From positions 56,026,091-56,090,090 of the forward strand of contig NC_053044.1 of NCBI RefSeq assembly GCF_003473485.1: a stretch of DNA of 64,000 nt, given 5' to 3'. This document shows positions 27,901-39,312 of the stretch, one piece after another. A program made the translations under genes and the position numbers. The stretch is from Medicago truncatula (lineage: Eukaryota > Streptophyta > Magnoliopsida > Fabales > Fabaceae). The notes under the pieces were generated by a model. The model was not told the DNA's origin. It ran no database searches and saw only the letters and a list, made by a program, of their open reading frames with translations. The stretch's first letter is position 1. Every line of letters begins with the position of its first letter.

Positions 27901-29800
27901 TACCTACTATTTAGTATATGTGGATGCAGGTTTGATGGTATCTACATCCGCGGATATACGAACCTGCTATTAAATTAAGTAAATTACATAATTAAGCTTA
28001 TCACCACAAATTTGTTGAATCAAGAAGCTCTATTTTTGTTGAATCAAGAAGCTATATTTTTGTTGAATATGATGTATTGTATTTATGTTATTTTTAAGCA
28101 AGAAACTTTGTTTTTGTTAAATGTGATTAACTTTATTTATGTTTGTGCTAAATCAAAGAACTTAGTTTTTGTTTAATAAAGTAATTTTGTTTTTGTTAAA
28201 TGTGATTAACTCTTCTTTTTTGTTAGAAATAAAATGTATGTATATTGTTATTGTAATGTATGAATATTATTATGTTTTGGTAAAAAGGAGAAAATGAATT
28301 ATGTGATGAACTTTGTTGTTAATTAAATTTTAGGTAATTATAAAAAAAAGATCAACAATTTAAAAAAATGTTATCTATGGATATCTGTATATATATGTGG
28401 ATTACCCGTATAACGGATATCCACGAAGATAAGGAGAGGACAAGGATATCATATTTATCCAATGGAACGAACACAAATATCATACTATTTGCACTCTATC
28501 AAAAGATCACAATAGTTTCTCTCTAAACACATGTTGGAAAAAAAAGTTTGGGATATGCTCATTTAAACCAAAAATATTCACCAACAAAGGAAACATATGC
28601 TTGCATAAGTGAGTGGTCCAGATGTTGCAGAAGATGGAGGATTTCTAAAGAAACTGTTTTGCAAATAACTCGTTGAATATAAATGTTGATTACCAACATC
28701 AAACCATGATAGACCCAAATAACTCAGTAAAAAGTGCATCCCTATCAACATCAAATATATATGTATTACTCTCATTCCACCAACTTACTTACTCCTAATA
28801 TTCTCTCCCAATAAGAAATAAGGGCATGGATTAAATTTTGCATTAAATACTTTTAAAAAATGTCAACATTGTTTAGTAAAAAGGAACAAATGAATGAGCA
28901 TTTTTGTTTTTGTTTATAAAAAAGGATCTGAGGAAGTAATATATTAAGTATCTATGTCATTTTGCAGTAATATAAAGAATTATTTTGTAGAACAATTGGG
29001 AAGTGCAATGCAGCAATGGCATTTGATATGTAGAATTGATGCGTAGAATGTCAGTTCAAATCCAAGATTCTGAGTTTTGTCATTGAACTCTTTGAGAAGG
29101 AAAAAAAAAACTACATAATAGCGTGTGAGTGATCGTAAAGGGGCAATACTTGTCTTGTTTATAACCATAAATTGAAACGATTTTAATATGTTTATCGATA
29201 AAAAACAGCGAAACCACAAATTGAAGGGGACTTGCTAACATAGTTTTTGGAAACATCGTGATATTAATGTATTTTAGATAAGAGAATATAATGAATAAAT
29301 GAGTAAAATAAATTATTTAGATGAGAAAGTGATTAATTAAGAGAAAGATATAAACAATGTCATTAATATCATCAAAAATTAATGTCTTCCAAGTGCAATA
29401 TTCCAAAGTCAATCGATTTAAGCATGTTTAATGGTGAATAGAGGTAGAAATTAAATAGAAAATATATATTTATCGTTACTTTTGTTGAAAATTTTGATTA
29501 ATCTATATTTTTTTTTATTTGTATTTAAATTAGTTGAATTTGTTGTATTTATGATCACATAAGTCTTATATGATCCCTCACATATGCATGATTACTTATA
29601 TTGCGCATATTTTTTTAATCAAATTCGAACACTCTTTAAAAAAATTAGATGTGAATTTTTAACAGACTCCAATGAAGTCAATGTTAAGATTTGATGCTCT
29701 AACTAGCATTGTTTTTAGGTTTTTTTTCCCCTCTCATTCTACCAAAGAAAAAATACAAGACTTATGTGTTTTCCTTATAAGTAGAGGTTGTTGTTGTGTA
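27901..29800. other. Gene-free AT-rich DNA with GGATATCC-rich remnants
   Basis: GATATCCGCGGAT-like words occur on both sides of the hAT element (about 27047-27060 and 27945-27960) and again as GGATATCCACG near 28415, suggesting that the hAT copy sits inside an older repeat. A TTGTTGAAT-based imperfect tandem repeat spans 28010-28210. No gene was found. Confidence 0.4.
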
Positions 29801-29806
29801 CAAGTG

Positions 29807-30220
29807 TGAGTTATATGTCCCACATCGGATAAAACAGTAAAGGTTGAACGCCTTATAAGTAAGAGACCCATAAACCCATTGCCTTAAGGTTTTGGGTAAG
29901 AGTGTGACGTCTCTCTTGCTTGTGCAGTTGTTCTAGCCTTGATGTAGACTGTCCCCCGAGCTCCCCCAGTGACCCAACAGTGATATCAGAGCCCCCTTCG
30001 ACGAAGGGTACGAGCACGATGAATTGATTGACTCACACTTGAGGGAGAGTGTTGTTATATGTACCACATCGGATAAAACAGTAAGGTAAGAGGACTCATA
30101 AACTCATTGCCTCACCTTATAAATAAGAGGACCCATAAACTCATTGCCTTAAGATTTTGGGTAAGAGTGTGGTATTGTTTTATCATCAATGCGGACGGGG
30201 CTCGCTTTAGCGACCCAACA
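29807..30220 (+). mobile_element. Terminal-repeat retrotransposon in miniature (TRIM)
   Basis: Two direct repeats of about 170 bp start with TATATGTCCCACATCGGATA (29807-29979) and TATATGTACCACATCGGATA (30053-30220) and both end in GACCCAACA. Immediately after the first is TGATATCAGAGCCC, a primer-binding site matching initiator tRNA-Met use. Just before the second is a purine tract TTGAGGGAGAGTG. Only about 70 bases separate the two LTRs, so nothing can be encoded. A second, mutated primer-site-like word (GGATTAGAGCTAGG) follows the second LTR. LTR borders are accurate to a few bases only; no certain 5-bp TSD was found. Confidence 0.7.
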
Positions 30221-33090
30221 AAGGATTAGAGCTAGGTCGTAGGGTCAACGTATAGATACGAAGGATCTGTGTGGGGACACAGTTGAAGGATTGTTCACGT
30301 GGGTGCTGATCAAGTGTAAAAGGGCAAAGGCAAAGCAAAACGCCAAAAATTACCCAAGTTGAACATTCTCTCATACTCTTCTAGCTTCTCTTTCTTTTCC
30401 ATTCATTGGCAAAGGTTAATTAATTAATTAATTCGACAATTTTAACATAGCAGGTGTATATGTCTGCTATATTTGCTAGCTATATATAAATCACAAGGTC
30501 ATAATCACTAATAATATTCCAACATCATGTGATTGCTTAACAGCACCCAGCTCTCAAGGGTCCAAAAAAAATAAAAACAAAAAATCTAAGGCTTAGATTG
30601 CATGGGTAAGTACGCAGTTAGGGCCTATTTAATATTTAGAGACAAAATTTATCCTAATTAAAATTCTTCCAGCGACAATCAGAAATTAAGAGCAAGTGGA
30701 TGTTGGGATATTAATTTATTCCGCGTCTTAAAAGTAATGGAACTAAATTATTCAAACGAATTATTCCAAATATATTCCATGATAATGATAATGTAACAAA
30801 AATATGTTGATATGAGTAACAAAACCATAGATCAAGCTAAAATAAGATATGAGAAAAGAGGAATTTAGACATATAAGGAGGAAAAAACTATGGGACAAGA
30901 GGAAAATATTTTTAAGTAAGTGAGCGAAATTATTAGACCTCTTGAAATAAAAGAAGAGACAAGTTATTCTCTCGTTATAAATAAAAGAATATTAACACTA
31001 CGTTAAATCTTGTGTAGGAAGAAGACTACCGTTAAATTTGAACAAAAAGAAGATGATTGCACATAAATTTCAAAGTGTGTATGAGAGATGCTAAAATTTA
31101 GGTTCGATTAACCATCATCAGTTTTAAGTAAATCAGATGCAAATGAGATGGTGGTTGAATCCCCTTTAAAATATTTTAGAATTTTAATATTGAATGCATT
31201 CTCACATCAAACGTAACCATCAATGATATTTTATAAAATAAAGTTAACTTGATTACTCTAACGTATTAGAAAAATAAAAAACAATTTAGAAATGTTTTAG
31301 CACGAGTTAAAAACACGATTGTGTTTTATATCAAGATAAACAAGAATAACAATAATTTTCACATTAGCTTTCATGCACACGTGATATAATCATCAATTCT
31401 TAATGTAATAACCTTTTACGCAAAGCAGCAATACCATTAAAGCTGCACTTCATATTTGTGACAATTCATTTGAACTAAACTCACTTACATAAAGCATCAA
31501 TTCTTATTCTTTTTTTAATTTAAGATAAAAAAATAAAAAAAAATCATCTTCATTTACAAAATTGGACAAGGCCATGGGTGATGCCACTAAATCTCTTACT
31601 TTAGGCCTTACCCAAATGATCCAATACTCTGAAGAATTATTTAATAAATCATAAGTTATCGTTATTATATAATTACGTAAAAAGTTTGTAACTTAATTGA
31701 TTTTTTTTAAACCGAGTCTTCTTTGCTAATGTATTCTTAAAGATGATTTAGACTTAGGACCTCTAGTTAATTTGTAAGAGATCTTACGATCTCACAAGTG
31801 CTTTTAAGTGTAACTTAATTTGTAAAAGATCTTTTACAATCACGTCAAAGTGTTATTGAATATAAACTTAATTGATCGAGTCAACTGAGTAAAAACAAAA
31901 AATTAATTGCACCACAAATAAAATTACTTATACAAAATACAACACATTTTTTATATTTACTATCTGATTACGCCCTCACTTTAGCAAGTTCAAATGTAGA
32001 GTAGAGGATTCCTCTAATATGCAGCAAGGTTATTTCTTGTTTCTTACATGATTTTTTTTAGTAAAAACTTAGAAACAATTCCTTACCCACTGGTCATACT
32101 GTTTCCATTAAAAATGCAAAGCACCTACAAAAAATTATATTAAAAAATTGCATTATAAAACCATTCTGTCAAATCTAGTTAATAAAATAAATGTTTATTT
32201 GTGTCTAATAAATACTAAAAGTGTCAATAAGTTTAGTCCTATTTTTTATTGAGGGGTCCTATTTATTTTTGTTTTCTTGAGGGGTTCTATTTTCTTCTTA
32301 AGGGGTTCGATTTATTATTATTTGACTAATTTTTTATCTTTGGTTTAATCTAATTTTTTTATTTGGTTTAATCATTTTTATGTACCAGCTAAGAATAAAC
32401 AGAGGACTAGACCAAAAAAAAAAAAGGACAATTACTTGAACCGGATAATAACCAGATGGGGCTTAGGCTAGGGTGCATGACCTTGTTAGGTCTCCTACCT
32501 AGGAGACTTGAATTTTTTTTATTTTTTTTTGTGTAAAATGGATGTAAACCATTAAGATCTATTTGAAAGGTATTGAATGGTTGTGATTTGGAGATATGTG
32601 ACCCACTAATATATCATTATTTAAACATATATATTATTTTTTAAAACGAAATTGAATTTAGAATAGCATTTAACAAAGAGTGTTTTCGATATTGTCCTAA
32701 ATTGAATTTTTCATAATTACCATTAAACCCTTAAAATTAAATTTCATTTTAATTAAATTCAACTGTACTCTCCTTTACTGTCAATGAATATTTTTTATAT
32801 AGTATTTTTTTTGTGGAAATTTGTAATAATAGTAATAGGTTTTCTGTGTTTGAATTCACAAAATAAAAATTGCTAAAGAAATTTGTACTTATTAATGAGC
32901 TTAGATAATTTTAAAAGTCCATGTGAGATTATCTCAGTTGGTATGGACAACGCTGATATAAGCAAGATCCGGGATTCAAACCTCGGCCACAAAAAAAGAA
33001 GATAATTTTGAAAAATGGGTTAAGTTTTGTATTATAATTAAGTTTCGGTGAATTGAACTATCCATAAAATAATCTGAAATAATATTTATA
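30221..33090. other. Gene-free AT-rich DNA
   Basis: The first 100 bases look like internal sequence of the same TRIM-type element. After that I see only AT-rich DNA, short homopolymers and a TTAATTAATTAATTAATT run near 30417. No gene, RNA or bounded element could be supported. Confidence 0.4.
32930..33000 (+). repeat. tRNA-related (SINE-like) fragment
   Basis: GAGATTATCTCAGTTGG resembles an A box and CGGGATTCAAACCTCGGCC a B box, followed by an A-rich end. It is similar in type to 24010-24066. It is not a foldable tRNA. Confidence 0.3.
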
Positions 33091-33100
33091 GTTTATTGAT

Positions 33101-33416
33101 GGGAAATGTTAACGCGTGCCCCCAGACACTCTTTTAAACACTTTAAATAGTACTCCATCTGTTTTTAAATATAAGCAAATTTTGATTTTAGGTTCATTCA
33201 ATTAATAATGTATGTGATTTATATTATCGACCACATACATCATTAATTGAATGAATCTAAAAGTTAAAATTTGCTTATTAAATACGGAGGGAATAAGTTT
33301 TTATAAAAAATTGTGTATTCACTGCATTGGAAATTGTAATAGTTGGCTTTTTAAAATAATAATTACTAAATTTTGGATTCTTAAAGAGTGTCCCGGTGCA
33401 CTTGTTAACAAGACCC
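33101..33416. mobile_element. MULE-type MITE hosting a nested Stowaway
   Basis: The ends GGGAAATGTTAACGCGTGC and, reversed, GGGTCTTGTTAACAAGTGC are inverted and continue into GACACTCTTTTAA/GACACTCTTTAAG. The flanks TTTATTGAT (33092-33100) and TTTATTAAT (33417-33425) are a 9-bp duplication with one mismatch. A second MITE (33153-33293) is inserted inside it. Confidence 0.72.
33153..33293. mobile_element. Stowaway-type MITE nested in another MITE
   Basis: Inverted ends near CTCCATCTGTTTTTAAATA and (reversed) TTCCCTCCGTATTTAATAAG are bordered by TA on both sides. The arms pair closely around ATAAGCAAATTTT / AAAATTTGCTTAT and TTCATTCAATTAATAATGTA / its inverse. 141 bp. Confidence 0.75.
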
Positions 33417-33776
33417 TTTATTAATTTATGATATATGAATTATTCTTGTAGAATTTAACTCCAAGCTCAATTGCATTTTTTATTTTTGTTTGACAGATTT
33501 CTAAAATTAATAATATTAAAGAATAAAAATAACATTTTGGTAGGTCAAGATACCTTTAGATCACAACTATCCATTACCTTCCAAACATATCTAATGGCTA
33601 CAAACTAATTTGCAGACCAAAAAGAAAAAAAAATATTGCTCTCCTACGGTGCAAGACCCATAAGGGTCGCGTACAGGAAACGGCACCACCAGATGGGCCT
33701 TTCATTTTAGACGATAATAATGAAACAAAAATAAATGACCCGTGCCAAAAAAAGTCAAAAGAAAAAGGAAAAATAT

Positions 33777-33849
33777 TGGAGATGCATGGTATCGATCCCC
33801 GTACCTCTCGCATGCTAAGCGAGCGCTCTACCATTTGAGCTACATCCCC
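33777..33849 (-). tRNA. tRNA-Ala (anticodon AGC)
   Basis: Read on the minus strand it starts GGGGATGTAGCTCAAATGG (acceptor, A box and D arm), has the anticodon loop TTAGCAT and the T arm GGGGATCGATACC, and ends in CATCTCC plus the discriminator A. The length of 73 nt is standard and there is no intron. The acceptor and anticodon stems are complete. The 3' half of the T stem reads CCATG where plant tRNA-Ala normally has CCCCG, which gives one G-A mismatch and one G-U pair. It may be a slightly damaged but usable copy or an early pseudogene. CCA is not encoded, as normal for nuclear genes. Confidence 0.88.
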
Positions 33850-33961
33850 ATCTTTTTATATTTCATTCGTTTGTAATTAATTTAAACATAAAGTACGTTG
33901 ATAAACTAATTCAGTTCAACTTTTTTGTTTGCTTTTTCAATCTATTGTTTATTTTTCTAAA

Positions 33962-34145
33962 GGTTTTTTCTAGATTACCTTTAAAGAATGGTGGGTAATT
34001 TACCAACGAACCAATGAAAATGAGCAATTTGTTGGTGGGATCAAGATAATTCATGGATACCACTTAAAAATGTGCTTCTGTGGCTAATGTGTATTGATTG
34101 AGGTAAATTACCCACCATTCTTCTATGGGTACCCTAGTTGTCACC
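33962..34145. mobile_element. MULE-type MITE, 183-bp family, copy 2
   Basis: Flanked by TTTTCTAAA on both sides (33953-33961, 34146-34154). Starts GGTTTTTTCTAGATTACC and ends GGGTACCCTAGTTGTCACC. It is the partner of the copy in CKX intron 2 at 24076-24258. Confidence 0.85.
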
Positions 34146-34206
34146 TTTTCTAAATCATTCCTTTTCAAGTTTAAAAACCTTCGAATTTTTTCCACTCATT
34201 GTTATT

Positions 34207-35031
34207 ATTTTTTTTAACCTGTGCAAGATTGCACAGGATAAAGGATGATTAATGTACCATTTTAGTGGATTTTTTCAAATCTCATTAATAAATCTCCATT
34301 TTAAAAATTGATTTTTTTTCTTCTCTCCTCAATTAACTATAACACAATTAATTAGCCTAACTTTTCTCATAAACTGTTTCTCTATCTCGTATTTTTTTTT
34401 CCGCTTTTCTCATGAACACAAGTGCAGTGATGCTTGCTTTGTTAGCCAGGAATGTAAGAGGCTATAATTGTTTTTTTTTTCTCTTCACGATATATGGAAG
34501 AAATTACGTAATGCTTTTCAACAAAACCAGCACAAAGCTTCATCAAATTAGTCCTATTATAAATTGCAGAGAAATCTGAGAGAGATTGATAATGGTAATT
34601 CAATATACAAGGCCGTTACAATGAATGATAATAAACAAATGGAGTCATCCCTTATCTACTTAATCTACATAAGAACTGAGTTTTCTCTCTACCCCATCCT
34701 GACAAAAAAATTAATCAATGACATATCCTATGATACTGGTTATGGCATAGAAACGTGTCGAGTGGCATAAACAGCAGCTAAAAAATTGAGTAGAATTAAT
34801 TGAAAAGAGATAGCCTTTCAGAAAAAATTGGAGAGAGAGACGGTTTATGAGAAAAGTTAGGTTAATTAATTGTGTTATAGTTAATTGAGGAAAGAAGAAA
34901 AAAAATCAATTTTTAAAATAAAGAGTCATTAATGAGATTTGAAAAAATCCACTAAAGTGGTGCATTAATCACCCCTTATCCTGCGTAATCTTGCACAGAT
35001 TAAAAAAACTTTTTTTTTTTTTTTTGATAAA
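34207..35031. mobile_element. Foldback element with about 190-bp inverted arms
   Basis: The left arm from AACCTGTGCAAGATTGCACA to about 34395 matches the reverse complement of about 34830-35005, ending in TGTGCAAGATTACGCAGGAT. The middle 430 bp is unrelated and non-coding. The tips contain the near-palindrome CTGTGCAAGATTGCACAG. The whole unit, with poly-T at both tips, lies between identical 16-bp direct repeats TCCACTCATTGTTATT (34191-34206, 35032-35047). That is longer than the TSDs of the common DNA transposons, so the class is uncertain. Confidence 0.65.
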
Positions 35032-35493
35032 TCCACTCATTGTTATTTATTGAGTGACTGTTTTTTTTTTTTTTTTTTGAAAAGGAGCTAAATTTATGAC
35101 AATTGACAGCAATCCATGTAAAAGAAAAACAACATGTGATATTTAATTTTCCCTACAGAAAATGAGTATGTTTATTTTTATCTTCGAAAACAAAATTACA
35201 ATATCAAATTGTTTTTTAGCAGTTTTTTATTTGAAATTTTATTGAAAAAAAAAATTGGTTTTTTAAAGATGTAATCTTCATAATTGGGACAACAATTTCC
35301 ATTATGTATTTTCTTTTTTCTTTTTTACAATTTCCTTGTGTATTGTTGTATTCAATGGCGTTGTTACAACCTTGATTCATGGGTTCAAAATTGTAAACTT
35401 TAATTGATTAATTATAATATCTACTATCTCCGTTCGTAAATAAATTTTGACTTTTAAGTTTATTCAATTAATGATGAAGTTGTTTACGATTGA

Positions 35494-37759
35494 TGTAACG
35501 TCCCATATTTTAATCCAAGACATTACGTCTATTTTTTTCTTTTAGAAAAATAAGACTATTTGTTTTTTTCAATAATAATTCCTAACAAAACTTCGACGAA
35601 ATTCTTTAAAGTAATTTAGTTAAAATTCTTAAAAGTAAACAACCTTTAAAATTATAAATCAGAAAAACCCAATTTTGTTTTCCCCGCGTACACGCTTCAA
35701 GCAAAACATCATATCTCCTTTGTACCTAAAATGTTAGGTTGTAAGGGTTAGTCTTCAACACCCGTGAAATAAAATCAATAATAAATTAAGACATCAAATA
35801 AGAATATACAACCATCATCAAGGAATTGTGCTAAAACATTTCTTTCTAATTTAAAATATTCATCACTCTAAAATATACAACTAGAACAAACACAAGACTC
35901 AGGACTCAATGTTGATGCAAATGCATGAAATGCAAATATACCATGATTCAGATATCGCCCCAGTTGGCATAATATTTTTAATCGCCCCAATTGACATATA
36001 ATAATGAATCGCCCCATTTGGCATATAATAATAAATCGTCCCATTTGACATATAATAATAATCACCCCATTTGGCACCTAAAAATCCATTGAAATCGCCC
36101 CATTTGGCCTATAGTAATAATCGCCCCAGTTGGCACTTGAAAATCCATTGAATCGTCTCATTTGGCACTTAAAATGGTCCATCAAATCGTCCCATTTGGC
36201 ATAATAATAATAATTGCCCAATTTGACACTTAAAAATTCATCAAATGCAATGATATGCAATCTTACCAAATTTTTAGTCACTCTTAAACTAGCAAGACAC
36301 AATATGTCAATTCTACATATCCTTTAAAACTAATCAACTATTACACAATCCATAAATGACATAGACAACAGAAAAATCACTTTAACTCAGCATCATTTCT
36401 CATTTATACAACTCAAATCAACGGTCACTAAGATTCACATATTCATCAAATCACGTATTTTAACAAAATTGCAATTCACAAATTCTTATATTTATCAATC
36501 ATAATTATAAATCTTTTCACTCATCCATTGAGTCAAGAAGCATATCAAATTCAACATCATAATCTATCATTTTCAATTAAATCATGGTCAAAACTAGAGC
36601 CCTTACCTTATAAGCTTCGCTTCCTAATCGTATAAAATATAGCATAGACTCTAGGATCCACAAGAAAATTTGCAAAGGAATTTGGACTCGGAGCTTCAAT
36701 AGAAAAATATTCAAGATTAGAAACAAGAGGAAAAGGACCGTTAGAAAAGAATTATTGAAACGCCTTACCTTTAATTTTACACAAGTCTCTAGGGGAAGGA
36801 ACTTAGAAATTTTGGATGGACAATGTGACGATCAACAAGCATGTTTAAGCGTGTGAATTTAAGGTGGTGTTGTAGCATGAGAATAACAAGAAAAGAGGTA
36901 GAGAGAGTCCAAAACCGAGATGTTGGGAGTGATATCTCTCATGCTTATGTTTGATTATGCATACCATAGAAGAATAACGGGAATTAAAGGTGTAGATTCA
37001 ACATGAGGTTTAAAGTGACAACTGAAAAATCCTCCCTAATCAAATATTATGAGATGGCAAGGGACTTTTAAAGAGAGAGTAGAGGAAGGGTTGCATCTAG
37101 CCACAAAGGTATGCGACAGGTTTAATTCTCTTAGAAGAATAATTCTCCCTCAAACCCACATGTATATATATGTACACTTATGCTCTAAATAAATATGACC
37201 AATTCAATTAGTCTTTCTATCGGATATGCAAGCAACTAATTCCCTCATTTTAGGTTCCACTAAGTAGGGGAGGAAAACATGCATTAGACTTTCATGACTC
37301 ATTCAAAAGAGAAAAATGATTAATATAATAAATATAATTAGATGATTGAAATATCACTACAAAGTAAGCAAATAGTCAGTTGAGGAATTTGCCAACAAAA
37401 ACTCACACGTTCCAAACTATTCCATATACATTTAAAATAAATCTAAATTCTAAAACTTTTAAGTTAATTAAATAACCATAAATTATATAATAAGAATGAA
37501 TCATAAAAATTGATAAAATAAATCTATAAATAATATTAAATAATAAATCATGTAGGAAATAATTATCTTATTTTTGTCACACCAAATTGATTAATAAAAA
37601 TGAACTATAAGAAACAAAATCAAATTAATAAACCATATTAAGGAATGCCAAGATTTTGTGAAATCTTCTCGCACATGAAATAAATTGTTGAACAACTAAA
37701 CAGCAAGGTAAAAAAAAATTATTTAAAAAAATACATATATAAAATATTGGAGCGTTACA
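35494..37759. mobile_element. Solo LTR of a large LTR retrotransposon
   Basis: Starts TGTAACGTCCCATATTTTAA and ends AATATTGGAGCGTTACA, the TG...CA inverted tips of a long terminal repeat. It is flanked by the perfect 5-bp duplication ATTGA (35489-35493, 37760-37764). The 2,266 bp contain no gag or pol frame, primer site or second LTR, so this is what remains after LTR-LTR recombination. The TGTAAC...GTTACA tips are common in plant gypsy-type elements, but the lineage is not certain. It contains the tandem array at 35953-36240. Confidence 0.85.
35953..36240. repeat. Ten-unit tandem array inside the solo LTR
   Basis: Ten degenerate copies of CGCCCCATTTGGCAT, each followed by ATAATAATAAT or by a CTTAAAAATCCATTGAA variant, with unit lengths of about 26-36 bases. 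Two spacer types alternate irregularly. The 69-codon and 74-codon minus-strand frames here are translations of the repeat (recurring CQMGRFII), not genes. Confidence 0.85.
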
Positions 37760-37764
37760 ATTGA

Positions 37765-38550
37765 CATCCTTTTTTTTTTTTGTATTTGGTACTACATCCT
37801 CCATGCCAGAAGCTGGGGCATCTTCCATAATTGCTACTGGTTATGCATGTTCTTGTCCAAAAATTCTCTGATTATTTCCCATGTTTGTATAGTTTTGCCG
37901 GTTTCCATAGATAAGGTTGTGTGTCAGTGTTGTTTGAATATCTATTTCAGTCTTTGTGATTCACTTCGAACCACTTTATTATCATAATCATTCGTATGAT
38001 TGACACTTAATTAATTGGGCTCTAAAGCGTCAATATTGCTTGTTGTCATCACTGCAGGAAAATGTTGGTTCTTGGACTCTTTTTCGTGTTGACGATCAGT
38101 CCATACACTAGCCTGAATACCTCTATCTGATAAGTGCTTGTTAAGACTTAAGATGAATTAGAAGCTAGAGCCCCCTGAATGGTTTACAATGTTTGTAATG
38201 CTCGTTTGAACTGACCTACACTTTGGTGTGAATTTATCGAGTTAGGTTTTATGTCCCTCTAAATTTTTATTTTTGTATCCCTCCCTCTTATCAATAATAT
38301 ATACGAGCATTTGAGAAATGATTATAGTGGGGCGTCTACCTAGTTGGGAGTTGGGACATCCTTTATTCTCTTTGATGTCGTTATGCTCTTAATTTTGCAA
38401 AAAAAAAAAAAAAAATGTTTTTTATTATGAAAAATATTTAGTTAGTTACGATGATAAAAATAATATTCGATGTTATTTTGTGTTATTTATTGTGATGTTT
38501 CTAGATTTATTTCTCTCATATGCACGTAGGCGTATTTCTTTATAGGCACC
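37765..38550. other. Unassigned DNA next to the LINE tail
   Basis: Includes poly-T at 37771 and poly-A near 38400, and a stretch (about 38040-38300) resembling the 3' end of a retroelement transcript (CCCTCCCTCTTATCAATAAT before an A-rich end). No open frame was recognised. Confidence 0.3.
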
Positions 38551-38622
38551 TTGGCCGGAAGTGTTGCAGAGGGTACAAATTTACAAATTTATGATGCAAC
38601 AACCAATAACAATGCTATCATG

Positions 38623-38711
<89 letters not shown>

Positions 38712-39312
38712 GGTGATTGAAAATATTCATTGGCAGCCTCCTAGTTTAGGATGGATTCGGCTAAATACGGATGGAGCTGCTAAGGGAGAAGATATTGCAG
38801 GATGTGGAGGAGTTCTGAGGGGAGATAGCGGTGAGTGGATTTGTGGCTTTTCAAAAGGTTTAGGAGCGTGTAGTGCATATGTTGCGGAGCTTTGGGATGT
38901 GTTTGAAGGTTTGAAGTTGGCTCTATCTCATGGGTTTTTGAGGGTGGAGCTTCATGTTGATTCTCAAGTAGTGGTTAACACAATTTCTTTCGCAAAAGGT
39001 GGGTCATCCACCGGGTGGACCTTAGTTCAAAATATTAGAAGACTTTTGGAGTTGGATTGGGAGGTAAAAATTTCTCATTCATATCGAGAAGCAAACTATT
39101 GTGCGGATGCTTTGGCGAATTTGGCATGTGATGGTGGTTTTACTACGATTTTATATGAGCAATGTCCTGCTCAAGTTAATTCTTTTTTTTTTTTGGGTAC
39201 AAAGTTAATTCTATTTATCTAGCTGATGTTGTTGGAGCTTATACTCCGCGATTAGTTAATTGTTAGTTTTTTCCCTCGGCCTTTGCCCTTCTTGTAATCC
39301 AAAAAAAAATAA
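38551..39312 (+). pseudogene. LINE-derived RNase H domain tail
   Basis: The open frame 38551-39222 has no ATG until just before a poly-His/poly-Asn run, so it is the 3' part of a longer lost frame. The second half is an RNase H (RVT_3) domain of the kind at the C-terminus of plant LINE ORF2: WIRLNTDGAAKG with the first Asp, CGGVLRGDSGEWICGFSKGL, the Glu of AYVAELWDVFEGL, LHVDSQVVV and the final Asp of NYCADALANLACDGG. All four acidic residues are present. The transcript-like 3' end stops at AATCC followed by A9 near 39300. Single-domain proteins annotated as ribonuclease H-like in plant genomes often have this origin. Confidence 0.75.
38620..38712. repeat. (CAT)n(AAT)n microsatellite encoding poly-His and poly-Asn
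   Basis: About 11 CAT codons followed by about 18 AAT codons in frame with the RNase H region. The abrupt change from one triplet to the other suggests one point change propagated by slippage. Confidence 0.9.

Noticed and set aside
33598..33834. 78-codon minus-strand frame
   Set aside because: It reads through the tRNA-Ala gene.
35953..36240. CRISPR-like regular repeat array
   Set aside because: Units are degenerate with AT-rich low-complexity spacers inside a plant LTR; not a CRISPR array.
35868..36302. 69- and 74-codon repetitive frames
   Set aside because: Translation of the tandem array inside the solo LTR; a repeated peptide such as CQMGRFII is a by-product.
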